From DATKCA01 sp035544675 (GTDB lineage: Bacteria > Acidobacteriota > Thermoanaerobaculia > Gp7-AA8), in assembly GCA_035544675.1 (NCBI GenBank), contig DATKCA010000236.1, forward strand, positions 1 to 28,865: a stretch of 28,865 nucleotides of DNA, written 5' to 3'. Position 1 is the stretch's first letter. Each line of letters starts with the position of its first letter. A program made the position numbers and the translations under genes. The notes below the pieces were generated by a model. It did no database searches and was not told where the DNA came from. It saw nothing but the letters and a program-made list of their open reading frames with translations. Below, piece after piece: positions 14,801-21,913 of this stretch.

Positions 14801-14998
14801 GTCAGCGCGTTTGCCGAAGAGCGCGCTGCCGATCCCGAGGCCGCCCATGAAAATTGCCAGCACGGCGGCGGTGGCGCCTGTGGACGCGCCGAACACGAGC
14901 CGGAACTCGCGCATCCATACCATCTGATAGACGAGAGCACAGAGCCCGGAGGAAAACAGGAGCAGTGCAACCCGCCACGTACGCGTCACTGCAGACAT
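11873..14998 (-). CDS. Spermidine synthase-like membrane protein with C-terminal repeat region
   Basis: About 1041 residues from the ATG at 14998; the frame is open to a TTG at 15067, with another ATG at 15031, and none has a clear ribosome site. Residues 1 to about 475 hold about 14 membrane helices in two transporter-like halves, split by a Pro/Ala linker. A Rossmann aminopropyltransferase-like domain follows: LVVGLGTGSTAGWL (about 540-555), RVDVVELEPVV, then DLIISEPSNPYRAG (about 615-630). The last ~250 residues are helical and TPR-like. Such fusions are annotated as spermidine synthases, but the membrane part and absence of the usual active-site spacing leave the substrate open. One linker copy of repeat family A is in frame. 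The stop codon lies in a heptad repeat. Confidence 0.82.
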   Translation of the reverse strand: MSAVTRTWRVALLLFSSGLCALVYQMVWMREFRLVFGASTGATAAVLAIFMGGLGIGSALFGKRADARALPLGLYANLEFAIALSAAMSVPLLWLVRQLYLGMGGSVQLGLVAATVMRLLLAVLVLAIPTLAMGGTLPAAARAVETASDTARRHLALLYGMNTLGAVAGALLSTFFLLETFGNRRTLMIAALLNLLVAVVARSMSRQDAGAPVASPAPAPSTGTDDHTRPPRTLILATAAIAGSAFLLMELVWYRMLGPLLGGTTFTFGLILAMALAGIGAGGLAYSAWNRATLGGLALTSALEALAVIVPFAAGDRIAFLANILRRLGDFGFAGHVMGWSAVTFIVVFPAAFIAGFQFPLLIALLGRGSENVGKHVGLAYAWNTFGAIAGSIAGGFGLLPLLSAPGAWRAVTVILASVAASLALFALRDRQRVIPIASILVAAVALTAVAARGPTAVWRHSGIGVGRFETPDSINDYRLTTNHNRRRVIWDADGRESGVALVGGDDLAMIVNGKSDGSAVGDAGTQVMGGLLGALLHPNAQTSLVVGLGTGSTAGWLASVPSMKRVDVVELEPVVLRVAEACALVNQNVLSRRNVHLRVADAREVLIATPGRYDLIISEPSNPYRAGIASLFTTEFYREASNRLRPGGMFLQWTQTYDIDASTLRTIYGTLTGVFPYVQTYWTTYGDLMLVATREPVAYDADRLRGLLGAEPYRTAVQQAWRVATLEGFLAHFIANEEMARLLASQADAINTDDRTVIEFSFARAVSARRASIMGALIAEARHRGHNRPSLIRGPVDWRAVDANLLTATLLPVPPDLGSPENGARHQFSVAHESGDLSGAVAQWRAGGWRPVNISELSAAAESLADAGDEAGAVAHVQNLARFQPAEASAVMARLRMRQQRYAEAASHLDDAFARYQAAPWPSRQTMRRALETAIAVAEAAEEHAPALYERLMKPFATGQLEHGRLATLVTLGMTIERCGPRAVQALRQLEPHVPWQREPLLLRRQCYARANLGSLAERAADDYEEFERAEPETLIRTKD
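14346..14371. repeat. GGCGCCGGTG palindrome, family A, inside a coding linker
   Basis: GGCGCCGGTG (14346-14355) and CACCGGCGCC (14360-14369) are perfect 10-bp arms around AGGC. In the reading frame it encodes the linker AGAPVASPAPAP between the two membrane halves. Confidence 0.7.
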
Positions 14999-15055
14999 TA
15001 TCGCTACAGTTTGTAGAACTTTCGAGGCCATCTCTCTCACCGCGCCCTCGTTTTC

Positions 15056-15084
15056 TTGCCTCGTCAAAACCGGCGTCGTACACT
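15056..15084 (+). promoter_or_regulatory. Candidate recA promoter
   Basis: TTGCCT (15056-15061), a 17-bp spacer and TACACT (15079-15084) each match the sigma-70 consensus at four of six positions. It predicts a leader of about 105 nt. GAAC-N5-GAAC at 15171-15183 lies in that leader, and a similar AGAACTTTCGA occurs at 15016-15026. These could be damage-response sites but do not match a LexA box I can name. Confidence 0.35.
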
Positions 15085-15196
15085 CCTTTCAACACACGAA
15101 TGCCGGTCGCGTCCGTCCATTTCTCGCCTCTCCCTGGCGGATCACGCCCTGGTGACTTTCCTCTCTCACAGAACGTTTCGAACAAGGAGCAGGCAT

Positions 15197-16270
15197 ATGG
15201 CCACGGTACCAACCGATAAATTGAAAGCGGCCGAGACCGCCCTGACACAGATCGAGCGCCAGTTCGGCAAGGGCTCGATCATGCGTCTGGGCGCGAAGGA
15301 GTTCATCCCCATCGCCAGCATCTCCAGCGGGTCGATCGGCGTCGACATCGCCCTGGGCGTCGGCGGGATCCCCCGCGGCAGGATCATCGAGATCTTCGGT
15401 CCGGAGTCCTCGGGCAAGACGACGCTGTCGCTGCACGTCATCGCCGAAGCGCAGAAGCTGGGAGGACTGGCGGCATTCATCGACGCGGAGCACGCGCTCG
15501 ACGCGGAATACTCGAAGAAGCTCGGAGTGGACGTCGACAATCTCCTGGTCTCGCAGCCTGACAGCGGCGAGCAGGCTCTGGAGATCGCGGAAGTGCTCGT
15601 CCGTTCCGGCGCGATCGACGTGATCGTCATCGACTCGGTCGCCGCGCTCGTCCCGCGCGCCGAGCTCGAAGGCGAGATGGGCGACAGTCACATGGGACTG
15701 CAGGCCCGTCTGATGTCCCAGGCCCTCCGGAAACTGACCGGCATCGTCTCGAAGTCGAAGACGAGCATGATTTTCATCAACCAGATCCGCGAGAAGATCG
15801 GCGTCATGTTCGGCAATCCCGAGACGACGACGGGAGGCCGGGCGCTGAAGTTCTATTCGTCGGTGCGCATCGACATCCGGCGCACGAACCAGATCAAGGA
15901 AGGCGAGGAAGTCATCGGCTCGCGCGTGAAGGTGAAGATCGTGAAGAACAAGGTCGCCGCGCCTTTCCGGCAGGCGGAGTTCGATGTCGGCTACGGCCAG
16001 GGAATCTCCAAGACCGGAGAACTGATCGACCTCGGCCTCGAGAACAAGATCGTGGAGAAGTCCGGCTCCTGGTTCTCCTACGGCGACATGCGGCTCGGAC
16101 AGGGGCGTGAGAACGCCAAGCAGTTCCTGGCCGACAACCCTGACCTCATGAGCGAGATCGAGAACCGGATCAGGAAGGCTCTCGGAATCGGAGGGCCGGA
16201 TCTGACGGTCATCGAAGGCGGAGCCGAGGCGCGCGACTCGACGCCGCAGCCGAAGAAAATGGCGAAGTAG
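15197..16270 (+). CDS. recA: Recombinase RecA
   Basis: 357 residues. RecA forms ATP-dependent filaments on single-stranded DNA for strand exchange and LexA self-cleavage. The start at 15197 has a good AAGGAG eight bases upstream; the frame open to 15056 is not used. The N-terminal helix ALTQIERQFGKGSIMRLG is followed by Walker A GPESSGKTT, AFIDAEHALDAEYSKKLGVD, VIVIDSVAALVPRAELEGEMGD (split here by family loops L1 and L2), and FINQIREKIGVMFGNPETTTGG. The acidic/hydrophobic C-terminus carries an extra tail ending TPQPKKMAK. It is divergent from the spermidine synthase-like gene and convergent with the kinase operon. Confidence 0.98.
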   Translation: MATVPTDKLKAAETALTQIERQFGKGSIMRLGAKEFIPIASISSGSIGVDIALGVGGIPRGRIIEIFGPESSGKTTLSLHVIAEAQKLGGLAAFIDAEHALDAEYSKKLGVDVDNLLVSQPDSGEQALEIAEVLVRSGAIDVIVIDSVAALVPRAELEGEMGDSHMGLQARLMSQALRKLTGIVSKSKTSMIFINQIREKIGVMFGNPETTTGGRALKFYSSVRIDIRRTNQIKEGEEVIGSRVKVKIVKNKVAAPFRQAEFDVGYGQGISKTGELIDLGLENKIVEKSGSWFSYGDMRLGQGRENAKQFLADNPDLMSEIENRIRKALGIGGPDLTVIEGGAEARDSTPQPKKMAK

Positions 16271-16275
16271 TGTGG

Positions 16276-16298
16276 AGCGCCGCCGGCCCGGCGGCGCT
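16276..16298. terminator. Palindrome between convergent recA and kinase genes
   Basis: AGCGCCGCCGG (16276-16286) and CCGGCGGCGCT (16288-16298) form an 11-bp perfect palindrome. It fills the 36-bp gap between the recA and kinase stop codons, and is well placed as a two-way terminator. Same core as the dnaX-linker repeats. Confidence 0.55.
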
Positions 16299-16306
16299 TC
16301 TCACAT

Positions 16307-18094
16307 CTACAGCCGTCCCGGCAACACCGCCGCCATCGGCACGTCCTCGCCGTTCGCCTGCCGCGCCCTGAAGTAGAGGAGCGCCAGGGCACTCGAGAAG
16401 ATCGGATTCACCAGCATGGCGTTCAAGGGCAGGAGCGCGAGCGCCATGGAGAGCGACGCGATGAGCCCTCTCGCCTCATACGACCGGAGCAGGAGCGCGA
16501 AGACGGCGGCCTCGACGAACGGAACGGCGAAGACCGCCGTGAGGATGCCCAGTCGCACGCGGTTGTATGCGTGCTTCGACTGGGCGGCGAGCACTGCGCA
16601 GCGAGGCGGAATGTCGGCCATCGGAACCCCCTCCAGAAAGCCGATGAGGAACGCCAGATCGCCCGCGCCGGCCTGCGATCGCAACTCGCAGCGCGTGTAG
16701 TAGGACCCGACCCTCCATGCCGTCGCGATGTAACCCGCGGAAGGCGGAAGCCCGACGCGGCGGCGCAGGTCGTCACCCAGCTCGCGCGCGTCGATCCGCT
16801 CGAGGGGCCGAAGCCGCAACCGCTCGATGGCGGCGGCAAACATCGCGTTCGTCATCATGGTGACGAATGTCCACAAGATCGGCGCGCTCACGACGGGAAG
16901 CATGACCAGGATGAGGACCGCGCGCGGCGTATCCGGAACAACGAGCACGACGAGAACGATGACGAACATCACCAGACCTGCGGCGACAGGCGGCCAGGAC
17001 GCGAGAAGCGCGATGCGAAAGAAATCATCGAGTCGCTCGGCATAGAGCGCGATGGAGCGGCGCACGATCAGGCCGGGTCCCTCAGCCGCCACCCGGAGAG
17101 AGCCGGCCAGTGCCTGTGCGCTGGAGTAACGCTCGTCGGGGAACCTGGCCATGGCGCGCGCAACCACTGCCGCCACGCGAGGCGGCACACCTTCCAGCGG
17201 CGGCGGCTCGCCGCGCAGATGCTGTTCGATGACTTCCCGCGCGCTTCCGTGAAACGGCCGGCGGCCGGTGAGCATCTCGAAGATCATCACGCCCAGACTG
17301 TAGATGTCGCTGCGCCGGTCGACATCCTGGCCGAGACACTGCTCGGGTGACATGTACAACGGTGTGCCGATGAGGGAGCCGGCGGTGGTGAGACGCGCCG
17401 TATCGATTTTCGAGTCGACGGATTCCTCGGTCATCACCGCCGTCACGTCGGGCCCGGGGGGCGTCTTCTCGAGGGTGTCATCGGGTGAAGCGGTGAGCGC
17501 GATCGTTGGCGTGTCGGCGGCCGATGCGGGCGTGTCCGTCGAGATCGGCATCTCCGGACCACCCTCACGGTGCGATTCCTCGCCGAGCCGCGCAATCCCG
17601 AAGTCGAGCACGCGGATGGTGAAACCGCCGCGAGCGTCGTTGACCAGCCAGACGTTGTCGGGTTTGAGGTCGCGATGCACGATGCCAGCGGCGTGAGCCT
17701 GACTGACCGCCACCGCAATCTGCTCGGTGATGTTGACGACCACGTCGAGCGGAAGCGCCCCACGCGCCTCGATGAGCGCGCGCAGCGTCGATCCTTCCAG
17801 GTATTCCATGACCAGGTATGCGACGTCCTGGCCGTCCACCGCGACGACGCCGAAGTCCGTCACGTCGACGATGTTCGGATGCCGGAGGCGTCCCGCCGCG
17901 CGCGCTTCGCGGCGAAAACGCTCGATGGCTTCGCTACTCCGCAGCAAGGCCGGCAGGATCACCTTGACCGCGACGGGACGTCCGGTGCCGACGTGCTGGG
18001 CCTGATACACGGCTCCCATGCCGCCTCGTCCGATGGTGCGGCCGATGCGGTACTTGCCGTCGAGAAGAGCGCCGGCGAGCGCGGGCTGCTGCAT
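16307..18094 (-). CDS. Membrane Ser/Thr protein kinase with a long activation-loop insert
   Basis: 595 residues. A complete Hanks-type kinase: G-loop IGRGGMGAVY (21-30), VAVK with K44, HRDLKPDN (140-147) and DFG (164-166), then GTPLYMSPEQ (243-252). Between DFG and GTP are about 76 residues, against about 20 in PknB; the insert is rich in Ser, Thr, Pro and acidic residues and is a likely autophosphorylation or docking region. After residue 340 the chain has at least four hydrophobic segments (about 362-390, 393-413 and two near 530-580), and no extracytoplasmic sensor domain such as PASTA is visible. The ATG directly follows the pmbA stop (TAGATG), so it is translated with the TldD/PmbA pair. 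Confidence 0.9.
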   Translation of the reverse strand: MQQPALAGALLDGKYRIGRTIGRGGMGAVYQAQHVGTGRPVAVKVILPALLRSSEAIERFRREARAAGRLRHPNIVDVTDFGVVAVDGQDVAYLVMEYLEGSTLRALIEARGALPLDVVVNITEQIAVAVSQAHAAGIVHRDLKPDNVWLVNDARGGFTIRVLDFGIARLGEESHREGGPEMPISTDTPASAADTPTIALTASPDDTLEKTPPGPDVTAVMTEESVDSKIDTARLTTAGSLIGTPLYMSPEQCLGQDVDRRSDIYSLGVMIFEMLTGRRPFHGSAREVIEQHLRGEPPPLEGVPPRVAAVVARAMARFPDERYSSAQALAGSLRVAAEGPGLIVRRSIALYAERLDDFFRIALLASWPPVAAGLVMFVIVLVVLVVPDTPRAVLILVMLPVVSAPILWTFVTMMTNAMFAAAIERLRLRPLERIDARELGDDLRRRVGLPPSAGYIATAWRVGSYYTRCELRSQAGAGDLAFLIGFLEGVPMADIPPRCAVLAAQSKHAYNRVRLGILTAVFAVPFVEAAVFALLLRSYEARGLIASLSMALALLPLNAMLVNPIFSSALALLYFRARQANGEDVPMAAVLPGRL

Positions 18095-19426
18095 CTACAC
18101 GGCGTCCGACAGGCTCGAGAAGGTGAACTTCGTCCGCACTGCCGGACAGACGATGGCGAAGTCCTCTGCCTCCGAGCCGCGCGTACGCATTTCGCGGGAC
18201 ATGGCGTCGACGTTGGCGAACACCGAGACCGGCGAGTCGTTGAAGCGGAAGTTCTTCACGGCATTCCTGATCCGGCCGCGCTCGATCTTGAACACCCCAT
18301 CGCGCGTCAGTCCTGTCAGCAGGATGGCCTGCGGATTGAGGAAGCGGATGTACCAGAGGCGCGTGACGAGCACGCCGTCTCTCGTGTCGCGGATGAGATC
18401 GGGGAGCGAGCCGGTGCCGCCCTTCATGATCAGGTTGGTCGGCGTCGGGGTCGGCTGCGCATCCATCTTCTGAGCCCAGTAGCGCGAGTACGTCAGGCTC
18501 TTCAGCACGCCGTTCTCGAACAGCGGCATGCGCCGGGTCGGCAGCCCTTCGTTTGCGTAGATCGATCCGAGGGCGCGGGAGTCGGCCGGATCGGTCCAGA
18601 TCGAGACCTTGTCGGAAACGACCTTCTCGCCGATCTTCGTGCCTCCGCCCTTCCTGGCGAAGAACGAGCGGCCCTCGTCCGCTGCCCGCGCGTCCGCGGC
18701 GAAGCTCAGGTAGAGGAGCATGTCGGCGACGGCGGCCGGCTCGAGGATCACGGTGTAGGTCCCCGGCTGCAACGTCTTCGCGTTCACCGAGCGGACCGCC
18801 TTCTCCGCCGCGGTCTGAACCAGCTCGGCCGGCCTGAGGTCGCCGATGCGATCGACGTTCGTGCCGGCCCACCCGGAGCCGGTTCCATCCGCGGTCCTCA
18901 CCGTGTTCGAGAAGGTGGCCAGCGTGGTGCGGTCCCACGCGAACAGCCCCTTCGAGTTCCCGAGCGCCCGCGTCGTGCCGGCATTCGTGATGAAGCCGGC
19001 CGCCTCGAGTTTCCCCTTCTTCGCGACGGCGATCGCGTTCGCGGCGATGCTGGCGCGAAAGTCGGGCGCCGCATTGGCCGTGGCCTCGTCGTAGGCCTGC
19101 CGCGTCACGTACTCCTGCGCGCCGAGCAGCGGCATGGCCTCCGGATCCTCCGGAGCGAAGCGCGCCGTCTCTTCCGCGCGGCGCACCACGCGCTCGAGCG
19201 TGGCGTCGTCGAACTGGTTCGCAGACGCGCTGCCGGACCGTTTGCCGAACGACGATCGAACGGTCAGGACCGCGTCGCTCGTATCGCCGGACGTGGAGAC
19301 CTCGTTGTGTGCGTAGCGGAGGTTGGCCTCGCGATTCTGCTCGATCGAGACCGATGCGTCGTCGGCCTTCGAGAGCTTCAGGACACGGTCGATGATGCTC
19401 TTCGCATCTTCTCTTGTCAGGTTCAC
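18095..19426 (-). CDS. pmbA: TldE/PmbA family metalloprotease subunit
   Basis: 443 residues (E. coli PmbA 450). PmbA/TldE has no zinc site of its own and forms a heterodimer with TldD that degrades unfolded peptides, the CcdA antitoxin and the leaders of modified peptides such as microcin B17. The sequence shows the family features NEVSTSGDTSDAVLTVRSSF, a central VILEPAAVADMLLYLSF segment and LPTRRMPLFENGVLKSLTYS. Start codon is GTG, overlapping the tldD stop (GTGA), typical of coupled subunits. Followed without a gap by the membrane kinase. The call is firm from sequence and from the neighbour. Confidence 0.94.
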   Translation of the reverse strand: MNLTREDAKSIIDRVLKLSKADDASVSIEQNREANLRYAHNEVSTSGDTSDAVLTVRSSFGKRSGSASANQFDDATLERVVRRAEETARFAPEDPEAMPLLGAQEYVTRQAYDEATANAAPDFRASIAANAIAVAKKGKLEAAGFITNAGTTRALGNSKGLFAWDRTTLATFSNTVRTADGTGSGWAGTNVDRIGDLRPAELVQTAAEKAVRSVNAKTLQPGTYTVILEPAAVADMLLYLSFAADARAADEGRSFFARKGGGTKIGEKVVSDKVSIWTDPADSRALGSIYANEGLPTRRMPLFENGVLKSLTYSRYWAQKMDAQPTPTPTNLIMKGGTGSLPDLIRDTRDGVLVTRLWYIRFLNPQAILLTGLTRDGVFKIERGRIRNAVKNFRFNDSPVSVFANVDAMSREMRTRGSEAEDFAIVCPAVRTKFTFSSLSDAV

Positions 19427-20880
19427 GCTTGCCTCGCCGTGTTGATGATGTTGATGTTTCTGAAGCGCGCCGGCGCACAGCCGTGCGACACGGCATTGGC
19501 CTGGCCCGGCTCACCCTTCCCGTCGAAGAACGACCCGCCCAGCGCATACCCTTCCGAACAGATCCGGTCGCACGCGTTCCAGAACTGCGGCGTGATGGCC
19601 TGATACGCGGCGTCTTCGACGAGGCCGGCGATCTTCCCATCCTTGATCTCCCAGAAGAGCTGCGCGGAGAACTGGAAGTTGTAGCGCTGCTGATCGATCG
19701 AATAGGACGAGCGGCCCTCGCCGAGGAGACCGCGCCTGGTGTCGGCGATCAGCTCGGCCAGCGTGAGCTTCTGCGCGCCGGGCTTCAACGAGAGGTTCGG
19801 CATCCTCTGGAACGGAACCGAGCCCCATGATTGCGCGTACGAGCAGCCGTGCGATGCGTTCTGGCCGATCCACGCAGCCTGCTCGCGCGTGGTCTGATAG
19901 TCGACGAAGACGCCCTGGCGAACGATGTCCCACTGATGCGTCGGCACGCCGTCGTCGTCGTAGCCGCACGTGGCCAGCCCGAGCGGCTGAGTGCGGTCCG
20001 CGAAGAAGTTCACGATGTCCGCGCCGAACTTGAACTTGCCGAGCTTGTCAATCGTGAGAAATGACGTGCCGGCGTAGTTCGCCTCGTAACCCATGGCCCG
20101 ATCGAGCTCGGTGGGGTGGCCGACCGACTCATGGATCGTGAGCCAGAGGTTCGAGGGCGCCAGGATCAGGTCGTACGCGCCGGGCTCGACGCTCTTCGCG
20201 GTCAGCTTCATCACCGCCTGTTCCGCCGCCTTCTCCGCTTCGCCCATCCAGTCGTAACTCTCGATCCACTCGTACCCCGTTCCGATGGGCTCGGCCAGCG
20301 AGTTGCGAGTCTTGAACTTCCCGGCGGCGCGGTCGACGGCGGTGACCGTGAAGCTCGGGTTCTGGCGGATGATCGTCTGCTCGATCTCGGAGCCCTCCGT
20401 CGAGGCGAACTGCTTCTCTTCCTTCACGAAGGACATCGACGAGTTGCAGAACGCCGCGCCCTTCACCTTCAGCGCCGCGGCGTTGATGGCCAGCAGCAGG
20501 TCGATCTTCCGCTCCAGCGGCACCTTGAACGGGTCTTTTGAAGTCGGCGTCTGCCACGTGTCCTTGTAGGCCTTCACCGGCGCCAGCTCGACCGGCTTCG
20601 TCTGCGCGCGACGGTTTGCCCGGGCGATGCCGACGGCCACGCCGGTGATCCGGTCGATCTCGGCCGGCTCGACGAGCCGCGAGGCGGCGAAGCCCCACGT
20701 GCCGTCCACGAGCACTCGGACGCCGAAGCCGAACGACTCGGCATTGGTGATGTTCGTGACGCGCTTCTCGCGCGTGTTGATGCCCTGCCGCAGATAACGG
20801 TTGATGCGGATATCGGCGTAGGAGGCGCCCTTCTTCTTCGCGGTATCGAGGGCGCGCATGAGCAGTTCACGATCGGCCAT
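19423..20880 (-). CDS. tldD: TldD family zinc metalloprotease subunit
   Basis: 485 residues (E. coli TldD 481). The zinc motif HExxxH is at H250-E251-x3-H255 in the segment LTIHESVGHPTELDRAMG. The N-terminal half carries ALDTAKKKGASYADIRINRY, the usual family opening. A cysteine in NASHGCSYAQSWG is the candidate third zinc ligand. ATG at 20880 is chosen because GGAGG sits seven bases upstream; the open frame to 20988 is out of phase with the real upstream gene. It overlaps pmbA by 4 bp. The upstream small TAT gene stops inside the ribosome-site spacer, so tldD is translationally linked to it as well. Confidence 0.95.
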   Translation of the reverse strand: MADRELLMRALDTAKKKGASYADIRINRYLRQGINTREKRVTNITNAESFGFGVRVLVDGTWGFAASRLVEPAEIDRITGVAVGIARANRRAQTKPVELAPVKAYKDTWQTPTSKDPFKVPLERKIDLLLAINAAALKVKGAAFCNSSMSFVKEEKQFASTEGSEIEQTIIRQNPSFTVTAVDRAAGKFKTRNSLAEPIGTGYEWIESYDWMGEAEKAAEQAVMKLTAKSVEPGAYDLILAPSNLWLTIHESVGHPTELDRAMGYEANYAGTSFLTIDKLGKFKFGADIVNFFADRTQPLGLATCGYDDDGVPTHQWDIVRQGVFVDYQTTREQAAWIGQNASHGCSYAQSWGSVPFQRMPNLSLKPGAQKLTLAELIADTRRGLLGEGRSSYSIDQQRYNFQFSAQLFWEIKDGKIAGLVEDAAYQAITPQFWNACDRICSEGYALGGSFFDGKGEPGQANAVSHGCAPARFRNINIINTARQA

Positions 20881-20882
20881 CG

Positions 20883-21146
20883 TCAAACCTCCAGGCCCAG
20901 GACCAGACGGTCGCGGAATTCGTCGGGGGTGCGGAAGCGCAGCGCGTGCTCGCGTGCCGAGTCGAAGGAGCGGCCGCCGAGGCCGCATTCGTCGGCGTGC
21001 GCGGTGTAGGGATCGCCTCGCAGGAAGAATGGAGCGCCGGTGTCCTCACCGGCGCCCTCGGCTGCCCTACCGGGTGAGGACAGCGGCGCCCCAACAAGCA
21101 TGCATGCCGCGGCCGAGGTCATCAGGAAGTCGCGTCTTGTCTGCAT
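20883..21146 (-). CDS. Small TAT-signal protein, first gene of the tldD operon
   Basis: 87 residues from the ATG at 21146. MQTRRDFLMTSAAACMLVGA is a clear twin-arginine signal (R4-R5). The mature part is about 50-60 residues with one Cys in HADECGLGGRSF and an amphipathic C-terminal helix (PDEFRDRLVLGLEV). I do not recognise a family. Two copies of repeat family A lie in the coding region, translated as PLSSPGRAAEGAGEDTGAPF, so the gene has absorbed repeats or is degrading. Its stop TGA lies inside the tldD ribosome-site spacer. It could be an exported partner or substrate of TldD/PmbA, or the cut-off export signal of an ancestral TldD; both are inference. Confidence 0.6.
   Translation of the reverse strand: MQTRRDFLMTSAAACMLVGAPLSSPGRAAEGAGEDTGAPFFLRGDPYTAHADECGLGGRSFDSAREHALRFRTPDEFRDRLVLGLEV
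21031..21095. repeat. Repeat family A, one full and one partial copy inside a CDS
   Basis: GCGCCGGTG (21034-21042) and CACCGGCGC (21047-21055) form one palindrome. GGTGAGGACAGCGGCGCCCC (21073-21092) is a second, diverged half copy. Both lie in the mature region of the small TAT protein. Confidence 0.7.
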
Positions 21147-21172
21147 GAGGGCAGAGAGTATCAAATCGTGCC

Positions 21173-21913
21173 GTGCGACTCGATCAGGCCATCGCCCTCC
21201 GCTTTCCTGAGATTTCCCGCCGGAAGGCGCGTGCGCTCCTGTCGGCGCATCGCATCCTCGTGAACGAGCGGCCGGTGTCCGTCGCCTCTCGGGAAGTCGA
21301 GTCGTCGGACCGGATCGCCATCGCCGGCGAGGTGGCCGATCTGGCCATCCTCCGGGAAACGGACGAGTGGATGGCCATCGACAAGCCGTCCGGTCTTCCT
21401 GTTCAGCCGGTTCGCGACCGCGGACGGCGATCCGCCGAGGAGCTCCTTCGCGTGCAGCTGAAACGCGGCGGCCATTCTCCTTCCCTGTATCTCGTCCATC
21501 GGCTCGACACAGGAACGAGCGGTGTCGTCATCTTCGCCCGTGACAGCGCCGCCGCGGCCAGGCTGTCGCGCCTCTTCTCCAGCCGTGAGATGCGCAAGGT
21601 CTATCTCGCCGTCGTCGAGGGCGCGCTCGAAGGCGAGCGCGAGATCACGACTCCCATCGACGGCCGGGACGCCCGGACGGTGGCGCGTCCGATCTCCCGG
21701 GCCGATCTGGGCACGCTCATCGAAGCGGAGATTCACACCGGGCGCACGCATCAGATCCGCATCCACCTGGCGTCGATCGGACATCCCGTCGCCGGCGACC
21801 GCCGCTACGGCGCGACCATCAACGCCCCACGGCTGATGCTGCACGCCTGGAAACTGGAACATCCGGAGATCGGAGAGATCGAGGCGCCGGTGCCCTCGTC
21901 ATTCCGAGCGTAG
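21173..21913 (+). CDS. RluA-family 23S rRNA/tRNA pseudouridine synthase
   Basis: 246 residues, GTG start. An S4-type RNA-binding N-terminus (RLDQAIALRFPEISRRKARALL, with the VNERPVSVASREVESSDRI loop) precedes the catalytic domain. Catalytic Asp lies in LYLVHRLDTGTSGVVIFAR (about 110-120), and HTGRTHQIRIHLASIGHPVAGD completes the RluA signature. The precise uridine target is not readable. The GTG has no Shine-Dalgarno sequence; TATCAA lies eight bases upstream, with TTGTCT 16 bp before it. Only 26 bp separate this start codon from that of the divergent TAT gene. The C-terminus PSSFRA and stop are encoded by a dispersed palindrome. Confidence 0.92.
   Translation: MRLDQAIALRFPEISRRKARALLSAHRILVNERPVSVASREVESSDRIAIAGEVADLAILRETDEWMAIDKPSGLPVQPVRDRGRRSAEELLRVQLKRGGHSPSLYLVHRLDTGTSGVVIFARDSAAAARLSRLFSSREMRKVYLAVVEGALEGEREITTPIDGRDARTVARPISRADLGTLIEAEIHTGRTHQIRIHLASIGHPVAGDRRYGATINAPRLMLHAWKLEHPEIGEIEAPVPSSFRA

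Noticed and set aside
15056..15196. 47-codon N-terminal extension of RecA
   Set aside because: The AAGGAG site and the family N-terminus both fit the ATG at 15197.
17570..19603. Plus-strand open frame of 677 codons over the kinase and pmbA
   Set aside because: Shadow in a high-GC region, crossing two real genes and an operon junction.
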